Of a stretch of 64,000 bases of DNA, positions 25,177 to 35,129 are shown piece by piece. The position numbers were made by a program, and so were the translations under genes. Position 1 is the stretch's first letter. Each line of letters opens with the position of its first letter. The notes beneath the pieces were generated by a model. It searched no databases and was not told where the DNA came from. It saw nothing but the letters and a program-made list of their open reading frames with translations. The stretch covers positions 62,001 through 126,000 of the forward strand of contig NZ_LOJI01000001.1 of NCBI RefSeq assembly GCF_001595965.1. The letters run 5' to 3'. This stretch comes from Polynucleobacter yangtzensis. Its GTDB lineage: Bacteria; Pseudomonadota; Gammaproteobacteria; Burkholderiales; Burkholderiaceae.

Positions 25177-26757
25177 ATGATCCGTACAGCCCTTCTCTCC
25201 GTATCCGATAAAAATGGCATCGTGCCTTTTGCTAAAGCCCTCCATGAGCAGGGTATTAAGCTTATTTCTACTGGCGGCACCGCAAAACTTCTAGCTGAAA
25301 ATAATCTGCCAGTAGTTGAAGTTTCTTCGCTAACAAAATTCCCAGAAATGCTCGATGGTCGCGTAAAAACCCTTCACCCTATGGTGCACGGTGGCTTGTT
25401 AGCTCGTAGAGACTTCCCAGAACATATGGCTGCCTTAAAAGAGCATGGAATCGACACTATCGATATGCTCGTCATCAACCTATACCCATTTAATGAGACA
25501 GTCGCTAAAGAAAGTTGCTCATTTGAGGATGCTGTAGAGAATATTGATATTGGCGGTCCTGCTATGTTGCGAGCTGCTGCAAAGAACCATCAAGACGTTA
25601 CCGTTTTAATATCACCAGAAGATTACGCCCCAGTATTGGCAGAGATGAAGTCTAACAAGAATGCTGTTTCTTATAAGACAAATTTAGCTTTAGCCAAAAA
25701 AGTATTTGCGCATACTGCTCAGTATGACGGTGCTATTGCCAACTACCTCTCTGCTTTGGGAGATGACTTGGATCACAAAGCGCGTTCTGCTTACCCAGAA
25801 ACTTTGCATCTTGCTTTTGAAAAAGTACAAGAGATGCGCTACGGCGAGAACCCACACCAATCTGCCGCCTTCTATAAAGATATTTACCCTGTTAATGGCG
25901 CGCTAGCCAATTACAAGCAACTTCAAGGTAAAGAGCTTTCGTACAACAATATTGCGGATGCTGACTCTGCCTGGGAATGCGTGAAGAGCTTTACCGGTAA
26001 CGCAGGAGGCGCTGCCGCATGCGTCATCATCAAACACGCCAATCCTTGTGGCGTAGCTGTTGGAGCTAGCGCTCTTGAAGCCTATCAAAAAGCATTTAAG
26101 ACCGATCCAAGCTCAGCCTTTGGCGGCATTATTGCTTTTAACGTTCCTTGCGATGGCGCAGCGGCAGAGGCGATCTCCAAGCAATTCGTAGAAGTATTAA
26201 TTGCCCCTAGCTTTAGCGATGAAGCAAAGGCAATCTTTGCTGCAAAACAAAATGTGCGTCTTTTAGAGATCCCATTAGGTACTGCATTTAATACGTTTGA
26301 TTTCAAACGCGTTGGTGGTGGCTTGCTCGTGCAATCGCCTGATGCCAAAAACGTTCTCGAAAATGAAATGCGCGTTGTCAGCAAGCGTCTACCAACTCCA
26401 AGCGAAATGCATGACATGATGTTTGCATGGCGCGTTGCTAAATTTGTGAAGTCCAATGCCATCGTCTATTGTGCAAATGGTATGACTCTCGGTATTGGTG
26501 CAGGCCAAATGAGTCGTGTTGACTCTGCACGTATGGCCAGCATTAAAGCTGAGAACGCTGGCCTGAGCCTTAAAGGTTCTGCCGTTGCAAGCGATGCCTT
26601 CTTCCCGTTTCGTGATGGCTTGGATGTAGTCGTCAATGGCGGTGCAAGTTGCGCCATTCAGCCGGGCGGCAGTATGCGTGACGATGAAATCATTGCAGCA
26701 GCAAATGAACATGGTATTGCCATGATCTTTACTGGCACACGTCACTTCCGTCACTAA
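25177..26757 (+). CDS. purH: bifunctional AICAR transformylase / IMP cyclohydrolase
   Basis: PurH performs the last two steps of IMP synthesis. The 526-residue protein has an N-terminal MGS-like cyclohydrolase domain ('[14 protein letters not shown]', 'STGGTAKLL', 'GRVKTLHP') and a C-terminal transformylase domain with '[11 protein letters not shown]' and '[10 protein letters not shown]'. The length is normal. No purine-repressor or riboswitch element is obvious in the 46-bp upstream spacer. Confidence 0.98.
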   Translation: MIRTALLSVSDKNGIVPFAKALHEQGIKLISTGGTAKLLAENNLPVVEVSSLTKFPEMLDGRVKTLHPMVHGGLLARRDFPEHMAALKEHGIDTIDMLVINLYPFNETVAKESCSFEDAVENIDIGGPAMLRAAAKNHQDVTVLISPEDYAPVLAEMKSNKNAVSYKTNLALAKKVFAHTAQYDGAIANYLSALGDDLDHKARSAYPETLHLAFEKVQEMRYGENPHQSAAFYKDIYPVNGALANYKQLQGKELSYNNIADADSAWECVKSFTGNAGGAAACVIIKHANPCGVAVGASALEAYQKAFKTDPSSAFGGIIAFNVPCDGAAAEAISKQFVEVLIAPSFSDEAKAIFAAKQNVRLLEIPLGTAFNTFDFKRVGGGLLVQSPDAKNVLENEMRVVSKRLPTPSEMHDMMFAWRVAKFVKSNAIVYCANGMTLGIGAGQMSRVDSARMASIKAENAGLSLKGSAVASDAFFPFRDGLDVVVNGGASCAIQPGGSMRDDEIIAAANEHGIAMIFTGTRHFRH

Positions 26758-26783
26758 GCAAACAGGAAGTAATAAACAAACTT

Positions 26784-27311
26784 ATGCGCTGGATAGGAAT
26801 TGACCCAGGTTTGCGTACTACCGGTTTTGGTGTCATTGATGTCGACGGCCAAAAGCTGACCTACGTAGCCTCTGGGACGATTGAAAGTGGTGATCCAGCC
26901 AAAGGCTTACCTGAACGTTTGGGCGCTCTCTATGCGGGTCTTAAAGAAGTTTTAGAGACCTATCATCCTGAGTCTGCTGCGATTGAAGAGGTTTTCTTAA
27001 ATGTGAATCCTCGTTCAACGCTAATGCTAGGTCAAGCAAGGGGTGCCGTGATCGCTGCGCTCGTATCTGAAAAGCTTCCCGTAGCTGAGTACAGCGCTCT
27101 GCGCGTGAAGCAAGCCATTGTTGGCACAGGTCGCGCAGCCAAGCCACAAGTGCAGGAGATGGTTAAGCGTCTTTTAAGACTAAATCGTGCCCCAGGTACT
27201 GACGCATCTGATGCATTGGGTGTTGCTATCTGCGCCGCTCATCATGCGCAAATACCAAAAGCTATAACTGCAGCTACCGCCGCATTAGCACCAAAGAAAC
27301 GTAGCAAGTAA
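26784..27311 (+). CDS. ruvC: Holliday junction resolvase RuvC
   Basis: RuvC is the junction-cleaving endonuclease of the RuvABC complex. The 175-residue protein carries the four acidic catalytic residues: Asp 7 ('[10 protein letters not shown]'), Glu 68/69 ('AIEEVF'), Asp 140 and Asp 143 ('TDASDALG'). ruvA and ruvB follow on the same strand with short spacers, giving a complete ruvCAB set. Confidence 0.98.
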   Translation: MRWIGIDPGLRTTGFGVIDVDGQKLTYVASGTIESGDPAKGLPERLGALYAGLKEVLETYHPESAAIEEVFLNVNPRSTLMLGQARGAVIAALVSEKLPVAEYSALRVKQAIVGTGRAAKPQVQEMVKRLLRLNRAPGTDASDALGVAICAAHHAQIPKAITAATAALAPKKRSK

Positions 27312-27340
27312 AAATACACATCACAGGTTAAGATCTCTAC

Positions 27341-27922
27341 ATGATTGGTCGCATTCAAGGTACTCTCGTTTCAGTTCATCCACCCCGTCTCTTGGTAGAT
27401 TGCCAAGGTATTGGTTATGAGGTTGATGTACCTATGAGTACCCTTTATCAACTTCCTCAAGCCGGTCAAAAAATTACGCTTCTTACGCACTTTCAAGTTC
27501 GTGAAGATGCGCAGCAACTTTTTGGCTTTGCTACCGAGACTGAACGTGAAGCATTTAGACAGCTCATCAAGATTAGTGGTGTTGGTTCCCGTACCGCACT
27601 AGCAGTTCTCTCTGGTATGAGCGTCAATGAGTTAGCCCAAGCGATTGCCCTACAAGAGGCTGGACGCCTCACTCAAGTACCAGGCATTGGCAAGAAAACC
27701 GCTGAACGTCTTTGCCTAGAACTCAAAGGTAAGTTAGCCCCTGACCTGGGTATTACAGGCGGCAAATCACAGGCGATTGAAGCTAGCAGCGAAGTCTTGC
27801 AAGCTCTGTTGGCATTAGGCTACTCAGAAAAAGAAGCGCTTTTAGCGCTCAAGCAAATCCCACCAGAGACAAATGTATCGGATGGCATCCGTATGGGCTT
27901 GAAGTATTTATCTAAAGCCTAA
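27341..27922 (+). CDS. ruvA: Holliday junction branch migration protein RuvA
   Basis: The product is 193 residues. The OB-fold N-terminal domain is followed by tandem helix-hairpin-helix motifs ('[16 protein letters not shown]' and '[15 protein letters not shown]') and a C-terminal RuvB-contacting domain (about 148-193). It binds the four-way junction as a tetramer. No Shine-Dalgarno site is evident; TAAGAT ends six bases before the ATG. Confidence 0.98.
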   Translation: MIGRIQGTLVSVHPPRLLVDCQGIGYEVDVPMSTLYQLPQAGQKITLLTHFQVREDAQQLFGFATETEREAFRQLIKISGVGSRTALAVLSGMSVNELAQAIALQEAGRLTQVPGIGKKTAERLCLELKGKLAPDLGITGGKSQAIEASSEVLQALLALGYSEKEALLALKQIPPETNVSDGIRMGLKYLSKA

Positions 27923-27947
27923 TGTCAAACGGAACTAAACTCTAAAC

Positions 27948-29018
27948 ATGGCAATTCATACAGACGACCTAAGCTCCATCCCCGAAGATTTACCGGAAGG
28001 CAATGACCGCATTGTGAGCGGCTCAGCGGGTAATTCTGAGGCCGTCTTTGAGAGAGCGCTACGGCCAAAACAACTCGATGAGTATGTTGGTCAAACTAAA
28101 GCACGCGCCCAATTAGAGATTTTCATCAGTGCCACAAGAGCACGTCAAGAAGCCTTAGATCACGTTCTCTTATTTGGGCCTCCTGGCCTTGGTAAAACTA
28201 CCTTGGCCCACATCATTGCCAGGGAGCTTGGCGTTAACTTGCGCCAAACTAGCGGCCCCGTACTGGATAGGCCTGGTGATCTTGCTGCCCTACTAACTAA
28301 TCTAGAAGAAAACGATGTTCTCTTTATTGATGAGATTCATCGCCTATCTCCTGTGGTTGAGGAAATTCTTTACCCAGCACTAGAAGATTACAGTCTTGAC
28401 ATCATGATTGGCGAAGGCCCTGCAGCACGCAGCGTAAAAATTGATCTCAAGCCATTCACATTGATTGGTGCCACCACCCGTGCTGGCATGCTGACCAATC
28501 CATTACGTGATCGCTTTGGCATTGTGGCAAGACTGGAGTTCTACACCACCGAAGAACTGACCAAAATTATTAATCGCTCAGCCAGTCTGCTCAAGGCCGA
28601 TATTGATCCAGAGGGATCAGTAGAAATTGCTAAGCGTGCACGTGGCACTCCACGTATCGCAAACCGATTACTACGTCGTGTACGTGACTACGCAGAAGTC
28701 AAAGGCACGGGAACCATTACTAAAGCTATGGCTGATGCAGCCTTGAAGATGCTAGATGTCGATCCAAGCGGCTTTGACGTAATGGATAGAAAATTACTAG
28801 AAGCCATCTTGCACAAGTTTGATGGTGGCCCAGTGGGTATCGATAACTTGGCAGCAGCTATTGGCGAAGAACGCGACACCATTGAAGATGTGCTTGAGCC
28901 ATATCTGATTCAGCAGGGCTACTTACAGAGAACCTCGCGTGGACGAGTAGCAACACGCCAGTCTTATGAGCATTTTGGATTAACGCCGCCTAGCGGCAGC
29001 GCTAGTCTAGATATTTAA
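27948..29018 (+). CDS. ruvB: Holliday junction branch migration ATPase RuvB
   Basis: RuvB is the hexameric AAA+ motor for branch migration. Its 356 residues include Walker A '[12 protein letters not shown]', Walker B '[10 protein letters not shown]', sensor 'IGATTRAG' and the C-terminal winged helix with '[17 protein letters not shown]'. It is the last gene of ruvCAB, and its stop overlaps the convergent tyrS stop by four bases. A TAAACT hexamer ends six bases before the ATG. Confidence 0.98.
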   Translation: MAIHTDDLSSIPEDLPEGNDRIVSGSAGNSEAVFERALRPKQLDEYVGQTKARAQLEIFISATRARQEALDHVLLFGPPGLGKTTLAHIIARELGVNLRQTSGPVLDRPGDLAALLTNLEENDVLFIDEIHRLSPVVEEILYPALEDYSLDIMIGEGPAARSVKIDLKPFTLIGATTRAGMLTNPLRDRFGIVARLEFYTTEELTKIINRSASLLKADIDPEGSVEIAKRARGTPRIANRLLRRVRDYAEVKGTGTITKAMADAALKMLDVDPSGFDVMDRKLLEAILHKFDGGPVGIDNLAAAIGEERDTIEDVLEPYLIQQGYLQRTSRGRVATRQSYEHFGLTPPSGSASLDI

Positions 29019-30247
29019 GCTAGCGTCACTTTCGCAAACTTACGTTTGCCTACTTGTACAACATAAGTTCCCGCTTCAACTTTCAGCTGTTTATCAGTGA
29101 TCGTTGCGCCATCAATCTTCACACCGTTTTGCTCGATATTGCGATTAGCCTCTGATGTGGATGGGGCTAAACCAGCAGCTTTCAAAAGATTGGCGATTTG
29201 CATTGGGGCTCCGGAGAGATTGACCTCTGGAATATCATCCGGTACACCACCTTTAGCGCGGTGATTGAAGTCTTCTAATGCTTTTTCTGCCGCAGCCTGT
29301 GAATGAAAGCGTGCAACAATTTCTTGCGCGAGCAGTACTTTGCAGTCTTTCGGATTTCTACCGGCGGCAACTTCTTGCTTCATCAAGTCGATTTCAGCCA
29401 TTGGGCGGAAAGAAAGCAATGTGAAGTAATCCCACATCAATTCATCGGAGATACTCAAAAGCTTGCCAAACATTTCTCCCGCAGGCTCGCTAATGCCAAT
29501 GTAATTGCCTTTGGACTTACTCATCTTGTCCACACCATCTAGACCAACTAGTAGTGGCATTGTCAAAATACATTGAGGCTCTTGGCCATACTCACGTTGA
29601 AGCTCGCGCCCAACCAGGAGATTAAATTTCTGATCAGTACCACCGAGCTCTAAGTCGCTCTTCAAGGCAACAGAGTCGTAGCCTTGCATCAATGGATACA
29701 GAAACTCATGTACAGAGATAGGTACACCACTACGGTAGCGCTTTGTAAAGTCATCGCGCTCTAACATCTGTGCAACGGTATATCGCGCTGCTAACTGAAT
29801 CATGCCACGCGCGCCTAATGGATCACACCATTCACTGTTGTAACGCACTTCAGTTTTAGAAGGATCGAGCACCATACTCGCTTGACGATAGTAAGTCTCG
29901 GCATTAACCGCAATTTCTTCTGCAGTTAATGGTGGGCGAGTAGCGTTACGTCCAGATGGGTCACCAATCATGCTGGTGAAGTCACCGATCAAGAAAATAA
30001 CGGTATGACCGATGTCTTGCAATTGACGCAATTTGTTTAAAACAACCGTATGCCCCAAATGAATATCAGGAGCCGTTGGATCTAAGCCTAATTTAATTCT
30101 GAGTGGGATCTTGGTAGCCTGACTGCGCGCCAGTTTCTGAACCCAATCAGCCTCAACTAATAACTCATCACAGCCACGCTTAGTGACCTCGAGTGCTGCA
30201 TAGACTTCAGGAGTCAAAGGGTATTTTTGTTCTGGTTTAGCCGTCAT
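29015..30247 (-). CDS. tyrS: tyrosine--tRNA ligase
   Basis: This 410-residue class I synthetase has the HIGH-like '[13 protein letters not shown]', the 'KMSKSKGN' loop and a C-terminal S4 RNA-binding domain ('[21 protein letters not shown]' region). The KMSKS sequence and spacing resemble the TyrZ-like bacterial subgroup rather than the E. coli KFGKT type. The open frame extends 28 codons upstream but those overlap the divergent anmK promoter region; the ATG at 30247 gives the family N terminus. Confidence 0.96.
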   Translation of the reverse strand: MTAKPEQKYPLTPEVYAALEVTKRGCDELLVEADWVQKLARSQATKIPLRIKLGLDPTAPDIHLGHTVVLNKLRQLQDIGHTVIFLIGDFTSMIGDPSGRNATRPPLTAEEIAVNAETYYRQASMVLDPSKTEVRYNSEWCDPLGARGMIQLAARYTVAQMLERDDFTKRYRSGVPISVHEFLYPLMQGYDSVALKSDLELGGTDQKFNLLVGRELQREYGQEPQCILTMPLLVGLDGVDKMSKSKGNYIGISEPAGEMFGKLLSISDELMWDYFTLLSFRPMAEIDLMKQEVAAGRNPKDCKVLLAQEIVARFHSQAAAEKALEDFNHRAKGGVPDDIPEVNLSGAPMQIANLLKAAGLAPSTSEANRNIEQNGVKIDGATITDKQLKVEAGTYVVQVGKRKFAKVTLA

Positions 30248-30323
30248 GCTGATTCGGATTGCTGATTCAGTTAAATTAGTAGTTAAATTGCTAAAGCATA
30301 ATTGTCGCATTCCTGAGAGCACC

Positions 30324-31451
30324 ATGAACAAACCCCATTCCCTCTATATCGGACTAATGTCTGGCACCAGCCTGGATGGGATAGATGCTGTCCTTGCAAA
30401 GATTGGACCCAACGGGGAAGCAAGCGCCCTGGATGCAGTGAGCACCTCCTTTAGCCCTGAACTACGCAAAGCCCTATTTGAGCTTCAAAGCCCTGGGCCT
30501 AATGAGCTGCACCGGGAGAAACAGGCTGGAAATGCCCTAGCCTTGGCTTACGCAGAAGCAGTAAATCAATTGCTTCAAAAGACAAAATTGCAGGCGTCTG
30601 ATATCACTGCTATTGGCGCTCATGGGCAGACCATTCGTCACCAACCGCATCTTGGCGATATGGCCTATACCCACCAAACGCTCAATCCTGCCCTCTTGGC
30701 AGAAAAAACAGGCATCGATGTCATTGCTGATTTTAGAAGCCGAGATTTGGCTGCTGGTGGGCATGGCGCCCCTTTAGTCCCAGCGTTTCATGCGCAGCAA
30801 TTTGTAGAAAATAAAAATTTAGCCATTCTCAATATTGGCGGCATTGCTAACTTCACGCTACTTCCCAAGGATGGGCAAGTGACCGGTTTTGATTGCGGTC
30901 CAGGAAACATGTTGATGGATGCCTGGATACACGAACATCAAGGTAATGCATTTGATGAGAATGGCAACTGGGCATTACAAGGCAAAGTTAATGAAGTATT
31001 GCTTGCAAGAATGCTGACTGATCCATTTTTTACAAAAGCGCCGCCTAAGAGTACAGGCAGAGATGACTTTCATCTTGGTTGGTTACAAGAAAAATTGAAT
31101 GGTGAAAATTTTCTTTGTGAAGACGTGCAAGCAACCTTACTTCATCTAACAGCCCACTCGGCCCTAGAGGCTCTAGCGCGTCATGCCCCGCAGACCCAGA
31201 AGCTGATTATCTGCGGAGGTGGTGCCAGAAATCATGCGCTGATGAATTTATTCAAAGTGAAGTCGCAACACTTCTTTAAACAACCCTTAGAGATTACAAC
31301 TAGTGATTCTGCCGGGATCGATCCACAACTAGTTGAAGGTCTCGCTTTTGCATGGCTTGCATGGGCCCATAAAGAAAAAAGGCCAGCAAATTTGCCAGCC
31401 GTTACGGGAGCGAAGGGCTCTAGAATTCTAGGCGCTTGCTATCCCGCTTAA
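30324..31451 (+). CDS. anmK: anhydro-N-acetylmuramic acid kinase
   Basis: AnmK hydrolyses and phosphorylates 1,6-anhydroMurNAc to MurNAc-6-phosphate during peptidoglycan recycling. The 375-residue protein shows '[14 protein letters not shown]', 'AHGQTIRH', '[12 protein letters not shown]', '[12 protein letters not shown]' and 'ICGGGARN', all family signatures. The start follows GAGAGC; the frame is open upstream to 30246 without a ribosome site. It works in the same pathway as the amgK-murU pair some 10 kb away. Confidence 0.96.
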   Translation: MNKPHSLYIGLMSGTSLDGIDAVLAKIGPNGEASALDAVSTSFSPELRKALFELQSPGPNELHREKQAGNALALAYAEAVNQLLQKTKLQASDITAIGAHGQTIRHQPHLGDMAYTHQTLNPALLAEKTGIDVIADFRSRDLAAGGHGAPLVPAFHAQQFVENKNLAILNIGGIANFTLLPKDGQVTGFDCGPGNMLMDAWIHEHQGNAFDENGNWALQGKVNEVLLARMLTDPFFTKAPPKSTGRDDFHLGWLQEKLNGENFLCEDVQATLLHLTAHSALEALARHAPQTQKLIICGGGARNHALMNLFKVKSQHFFKQPLEITTSDSAGIDPQLVEGLAFAWLAWAHKEKRPANLPAVTGAKGSRILGACYPA

Positions 31452-31467
31452 ATAATTAAACTTTTTC

Positions 31468-31842
31468 TTAAGCAGAGAAAGAAGATCCGCAGCCACAAGT
31501 TGTTTGCGCATTTGGATTCTTAATCACAAACTGTGAGCCGTTGATGTCTTCTTTGTAGTCGATCTCAGCACCAACCAAATATTGGAAGCTCATTGAGTCT
31601 ACTAACAAAGTAACGCCATTCTTTTCAAAGAGTGTGTCGTCTTCATTTACGGCATCATCAAATGTGAAGCCATACTGAAAGCCTGAGCAACCACCACCTT
31701 GTACGAATACGCGCAACTTCAATTCTGGATTACCTTCTTCAGCAATCAAGTCAGCCACTTTTGCAGCAGCGCTATCGGTGAACACCAATGGGGTTGGTGG
31801 CTCAGCTAAATCTTGTGCAGGTTGTGTAGCTAATTCAGTCAT
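31468..31842 (-). CDS. erpA: iron-sulfur cluster insertion protein ErpA
   Basis: This 124-residue A-type Fe-S carrier passes clusters to apo-targets, including isoprenoid-synthesis enzymes. The three cluster cysteines are visible in '[11 protein letters not shown]' and the C-terminal 'TCGCGSSF'. An N-terminal extension of about 18 residues precedes the conserved domain. It converges with anmK (16-bp gap) and follows argC on the minus strand after 68 bp. Confidence 0.95.
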   Translation of the reverse strand: MTELATQPAQDLAEPPTPLVFTDSAAAKVADLIAEEGNPELKLRVFVQGGGCSGFQYGFTFDDAVNEDDTLFEKNGVTLLVDSMSFQYLVGAEIDYKEDINGSQFVIKNPNAQTTCGCGSSFSA

Positions 31843-31910
31843 GATTTACTCCTAATTCAAAAGGCAATGTCTCATTTTAGGCTTTTAATGCCCAGTTTGC
31901 TGAAGGGTCA

Positions 31911-32969
31911 TTACGGGGATACAGCTATCTGGGTGAGCCCCGTAGTCTCTGGCAAGCCAAACATGAGGTTTAAACACTGAACCCCCTGTCCTGAGGCCCC
32001 TTTTACTAAATTGTCCTCAACCACCAAAATGACCAAAGTATCACCGCCGCCTGGACGATGGATCGCAATCCGAATGCCGTTGCTACCACGTACTGAACGT
32101 GTTTCTGGATGACTGCCTGCAGGCATCACATCGACAAATGGCTCATCTTTATAGAAAGTCTCATAAAGTTTTTGGTAGTCAATATCTTTACCAGCATCAG
32201 TCAAACGCACATATAGCGTTGAATGGATACCTCTAATCATCGGCGTTAAATGTGGCACAAAGGTCAGGCCAATTTGATCGTGACCAGCAATTGCTTTTAA
32301 GCCTTGCTCAATTTCCGGAAGATGACGATGTCCTTTAACGCTATATGCCTTGAAGTTATCGCTAGCTTCAGACAATAAGGTGCCGATCTCTGCTTTACGG
32401 CCAGCACCAGAGGTGCCTGACTTGGAATCCGAGATGATGTGCGTACCATCAATCAAGTGCTTACCGCCAGTCGATTTTGGTGACAACAAAGGCGCGAGGC
32501 CAAGCTGGACTGATGTTGGGTAGCAGCCTGCCAAACCCACTACGCGTGCTTTTTTAATTGCTTCGCGATTAATCTCTGGCAAACCGTAAACCGCTTCCGC
32601 CAAAATTTCTGGGCAGCCGTGCTCCATGCCGTACCACTTAGAAAATTCTTTAACATCCTTTAAACGGAAGTCTGCAGCAAGATCCAAAACCTTGACATTG
32701 TTAGCAAGCAATTCTTTTGCTTGCGCCATCGCAACACCATGTGGAGTTGCAAAGAACACTGCATCGCATTCGTTTAATTTAGCTTCATCAGGTGTTGTGA
32801 ATTTCAGATCAACACGACCACGTAAAGATGGGAACATCTCAGCCACAGGCATACCCGCTTCTGTACGAGAAGTAATTGCAGTCAGCTTTACCTCGGGATG
32901 CTGCGCCAATAAACGCAATAACTCCACTCCGGTATAACCAGTGCCACCTACGATGCCAACTTTAATCAT
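31911..32969 (-). CDS. argC: N-acetyl-gamma-glutamyl-phosphate reductase
   Basis: ArgC reduces N-acetylglutamyl phosphate to the semialdehyde in arginine synthesis. The 352-residue protein begins '[14 protein letters not shown]' (NADP-binding), with the catalytic Cys in '[10 protein letters not shown]' and '[11 protein letters not shown]' further on. The chosen start has GGAG six bases upstream; an ATG four codons earlier contains that same site and is less likely. It follows rpsI but is separated from it by a terminator. Confidence 0.97.
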   Translation of the reverse strand: MIKVGIVGGTGYTGVELLRLLAQHPEVKLTAITSRTEAGMPVAEMFPSLRGRVDLKFTTPDEAKLNECDAVFFATPHGVAMAQAKELLANNVKVLDLAADFRLKDVKEFSKWYGMEHGCPEILAEAVYGLPEINREAIKKARVVGLAGCYPTSVQLGLAPLLSPKSTGGKHLIDGTHIISDSKSGTSGAGRKAEIGTLLSEASDNFKAYSVKGHRHLPEIEQGLKAIAGHDQIGLTFVPHLTPMIRGIHSTLYVRLTDAGKDIDYQKLYETFYKDEPFVDVMPAGSHPETRSVRGSNGIRIAIHRPGGGDTLVILVVEDNLVKGASGQGVQCLNLMFGLPETTGLTQIAVSP

Positions 32970-33026
32970 GCCATTCTCCAAAATACCGACTGATGAATTT
33001 TATTTCTTTAATACCTAGATTGTAGA

Positions 33027-33055
33027 AACAAAAAGGGCCGCTTGCGCGACCCTTT
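33027..33055 (-). terminator. terminator of the rplM-rpsI operon
   Basis: On the minus strand AAAGGGTCGC, loop GCAA, GCGGCCCTTT (one T-G wobble) is followed by TTTTGTTT. The GCAA tetraloop makes it very stable. It separates rpsI from argC. Confidence 0.85.
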
Positions 33056-33081
33056 CGATAAAACTTGAGCGACTGAAAGAA

Positions 33082-33483
33082 TTAGCGCTTGCTGAACTGC
33101 TTACGACGACGCGCGCCGTGCAGACCAACTTTTTTACGCTCAACTTCACGAGCATCGCGAGTTACCAAGCCTGCCTTAGACAGAGTTGGCTTCAAGGCGT
33201 TGTCGTAGTCGATCAATGCACGAGTAACACCGTGACGAACTGCACCAGCTTGGCCAGTTTCACCGCCACCAGAAACGTTTACTTTGATATCAAAGGTCGT
33301 TAAGTGAGCTGTGAGAGCCAAAGGCTGACGAGCGATCATGCGTGATGTTTCACGAGCAAAATATGCATCGATAGGCTTACCATTAACAATGATGTCGCCT
33401 TTGCCAGATTTAATGAATACGCGCGCAACAGAACTCTTGCGGCGACCAGTACCGTAATTCCAATTTCCGTAATTAATAGCCAT
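33082..33483 (-). CDS. rpsI: 30S ribosomal protein S9
   Basis: S9 is a 133-residue head protein of the 30S subunit. It has '[13 protein letters not shown]' at the N-terminal side and the basic tail '[17 protein letters not shown]', whose final residues reach the P-site tRNA. It follows rplM by nine bases in the universal rplM-rpsI operon. Confidence 0.99.
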   Translation of the reverse strand: MAINYGNWNYGTGRRKSSVARVFIKSGKGDIIVNGKPIDAYFARETSRMIARQPLALTAHLTTFDIKVNVSGGGETGQAGAVRHGVTRALIDYDNALKPTLSKAGLVTRDAREVERKKVGLHGARRRKQFSKR

Positions 33484-33492
33484 TTGGTTTCC

Positions 33493-33921
33493 TTAAATCT
33501 CTAACGCTTTTGGCTGTTGAGCCGCATGCGGATGATTGGCGTCGCCGTAGACTTTTAATTTCTTAATCATGGCATAGCCTAGTGGGCCTTTTGGCAACAT
33601 ACCCTTCACAGCCTTCTCCAAAGCGCGACCTGGGAAACGGTCTTGCATCTTGTCGAAGTTAGTTGAGCTAATACCACCTGGGTATCCGCTGTGACGGTAA
33701 TAAATTTTGTTCAAGCCTTTTGTGCCTGTGACACGGAGCTTTGAAGAATTGATAACGACAATAAAGTCGCCAGTATCAACGTGTGGAGTGTATTCAGGCT
33801 TGTGCTTGCCGCGTAGACGGAGTGCCACTTCACTGGCGACACGACCGAGGACTTTGTCCGTAGCGTCAATCACGAACCATTCATGCACTACCTCATGGGA
33901 TTTTGCAGAAAAAGTTTTCAT
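33493..33921 (-). CDS. rplM: 50S ribosomal protein L13
   Basis: L13 is a 142-residue early-assembly protein of the 50S subunit. Signatures include '[13 protein letters not shown]', '[17 protein letters not shown]' and '[18 protein letters not shown]'. It is the first gene of rplM-rpsI. The upstream 150 bases hold a perfect TATAAT and a strong leader hairpin. In E. coli L13 represses its own operon through the mRNA leader, and a similar arrangement is plausible here. Confidence 0.99.
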   Translation of the reverse strand: MKTFSAKSHEVVHEWFVIDATDKVLGRVASEVALRLRGKHKPEYTPHVDTGDFIVVINSSKLRVTGTKGLNKIYYRHSGYPGGISSTNFDKMQDRFPGRALEKAVKGMLPKGPLGYAMIKKLKVYGDANHPHAAQQPKALEI

Positions 33922-34030
33922 GATTTCTCAAATTGTTATGGTCAAAAAAATTACCCCAACCAAACTACGTCCACCTTGGCCCTGCTTATGTTTGCAAGCT
34001 CGCAGATTCTGCAATTTAACTGGTACAACA

Positions 34031-34056
34031 AATTACCGCTGACCGGCTCGGTAATT
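34031..34056 (-). promoter_or_regulatory. leader hairpin upstream of rplM
   Basis: AATTACCG and CGGTAATT form a perfect eight-pair stem with a ten-base loop. It lies about 15 bases after the TATAAT box and about 110 bases before the rplM start. Its place in a ribosomal-protein leader suggests autogenous control by L13; this is inferred. Confidence 0.5.
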
Positions 34057-34070
34057 CAGTAAAGCCTTGA

Positions 34071-34076
34071 ATTATA
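34071..34076 (-). promoter_or_regulatory. rplM-rpsI promoter -10 box
   Basis: A perfect TATAAT is seen on the minus strand, about 150 bases before the rplM start. The -35 region would fall within the terminator stem of the upstream candidate small RNA and matches the consensus poorly. Confidence 0.5.
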
Positions 34077-34080
34077 ACCT

Positions 34081-34109
34081 AAAAAAAACCCAGGAACGAG
34101 TCCTGGGTT
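34081..34109 (-). terminator. intrinsic terminator of the candidate small RNA
   Basis: AACCCAGGA and TCCTGGGTT make a nine-pair stem with a five-base loop. On the minus strand it is followed by a run of eight Ts. No protein gene on this strand lies between it and rnpB, so it must end a non-coding transcript or read-through from rnpB. Confidence 0.85.
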
Positions 34110-34182
34110 GGAATCCACCTATGTTTGGGTGGAGGAGACACTGGAAGGTAAGTCGCAGTCTTATACAAGACTGACTACCAAT
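34081..34182 (-). ncRNA. candidate small RNA, about 102 nt
   Basis: The 418-bp gap between rplM and the OsmC gene holds a self-contained minus-strand unit: a promoter (TTGCGT-N18-TAGAAT, 34189-34218), two hairpins, and a textbook terminator. Hairpin 1 is CAGTCTT-ATAC-AAGACTG in plus-strand order (34156-34173). Hairpin 2 pairs TCCACC with GGTGGA around eight bases (34114-34133). Between them lies a pyrimidine-rich stretch containing CTCCTCC, complementary to Shine-Dalgarno sequences. No sensible peptide frame is present. The unit could be a trans-acting base-pairing RNA, or simply a long attenuator leader of rplM. I do not recognise the family. Confidence 0.6.
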
Positions 34183-34188
34183 ATGGTT

Positions 34189-34218
34189 ATTCTACACAAA
34201 CAATATGGTGCAACGCAA
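34189..34218 (-). promoter_or_regulatory. promoter of the candidate small RNA
   Basis: The minus strand reads TTGCGT, an 18-base spacer, then TAGAAT. Transcription would start near 34182, just before hairpin 1. Confidence 0.5.
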
Positions 34219-34340
34219 GAATATTGACCAAAATCAATTTTTTGATGCTTTTTGGCTATTTTGAGCAGCAAACGGCATGCCATAAATATTGGTAAACTAT
34301 TGATAATATTAGTTAATTTAGTAAGTTAGGGGTCACTACA

Positions 34341-34763
34341 ATGGATTGTCGAGTATCTTGGTTGGGTAATGGCGGTATGGCTTTTTCAGCCGAAACTGGC
34401 AGTGGCCACCTCGTCAACATGGATGGAGCCCCAGAAGCGGGTGGCAGAAACCTAGCTCCAAGGCCAATGGAGCTCCTTTTAGCCGGTGCGGGCGGCTGCT
34501 CTGCATTTGATGTGGTTTTAATCCTACAAAGGGCCCGTCAGGCCATTAGCGGCTGTGAAGTGAACCTCCAAGCAGAACGCGCCACAGAAGACCCCAAAGT
34601 CTTCACCAAGATCAATCTGCACTTTACGGTCAAAGGAAAAGACCTTGATCAGGCTAAAGTGGATCGCGCTGTAAAACTTTCTCATGAGAAGTACTGCTCC
34701 GCCACCACCATGTTGGCCAAAACCGCAGAATTAACTTACAGCGTAGAAATCGTTTCAGAATAA
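34341..34763 (+). CDS. OsmC family protein (YhfA-like)
   Basis: The 140-residue protein has OsmC-superfamily cysteines in 'AGAGGCSAFDV' (about residue 53) and 'HEKYCSATTML' (about residue 117). This arrangement resembles the YhfA subgroup, whose peroxidase role is not established. It is only distantly similar to the OsmC protein at 2717-3106. The start is preceded by AGGGG. It is a single-gene unit lying between the candidate small RNA and rnpB; its stop is two bases from the rnpB 3' end, so the transcripts converge. Confidence 0.88.
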   Translation: MDCRVSWLGNGGMAFSAETGSGHLVNMDGAPEAGGRNLAPRPMELLLAGAGGCSAFDVVLILQRARQAISGCEVNLQAERATEDPKVFTKINLHFTVKGKDLDQAKVDRAVKLSHEKYCSATTMLAKTAELTYSVEIVSE

Positions 34764-34765
34764 GT

Positions 34766-35072
34766 GCAGAGTCAATCGATAAGCCGGATTCTGTCGCCTA
34801 GATTTGCATCTAGGGGCAATCATTCCTCTAGGCCGTTAGTTACCTAACGGCTCAAGCTCCCTACCCGCAGACTCAGCGGGACGCCTCATCGCCTGCTTAC
34901 TTGGGATTGCTCCAGGTGGAGGTTACCGCGTTTCACCGTAACTAAATACGCTCGTCTCTGTGGCCCTATTCCTCACGTCGCCGTGGATGGCCGTTAGCCA
35001 TCACCCTTCCCTATGGAGTCCGGACTTTCCTCCCCCTCAATAAAGAGGCGGCGATTGCCCAATTGACTCTGC
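34766..35072 (-). ncRNA. rnpB: RNase P RNA (bacterial class A)
   Basis: This is the catalytic RNA that matures tRNA 5' ends. The hallmark segment near the 5' end, GAGGAAAGTCCGGACTCC, lies at 35015-35032, and the 3' hallmark GACAGAATCCGGCTTAT at 34779-34795. The ends pair perfectly (GCAGAGTCAATT with GATTGACTCTGC) as helix P1, which fixes the boundaries. At about 307 nt it is shorter than the E. coli RNA (377 nt), so some peripheral helices must be reduced. It occupies most of the gap before pyrC. Confidence 0.95.
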
Positions 35073-35078
35073 GCCTGC

Positions 35079-35084
35079 AGTCTA
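35079..35084 (-). promoter_or_regulatory. rnpB promoter -10 box
   Basis: TAGACT on the minus strand ends six bases before the predicted rnpB 5' end. The -35 is weak (TTAGCC about 18 bases upstream). Confidence 0.45.
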
Positions 35085-35129
35085 ACGCAGTCAGAGCAAT
35101 TTGGCTAAGAAACTAATGATTTGAGTTTT

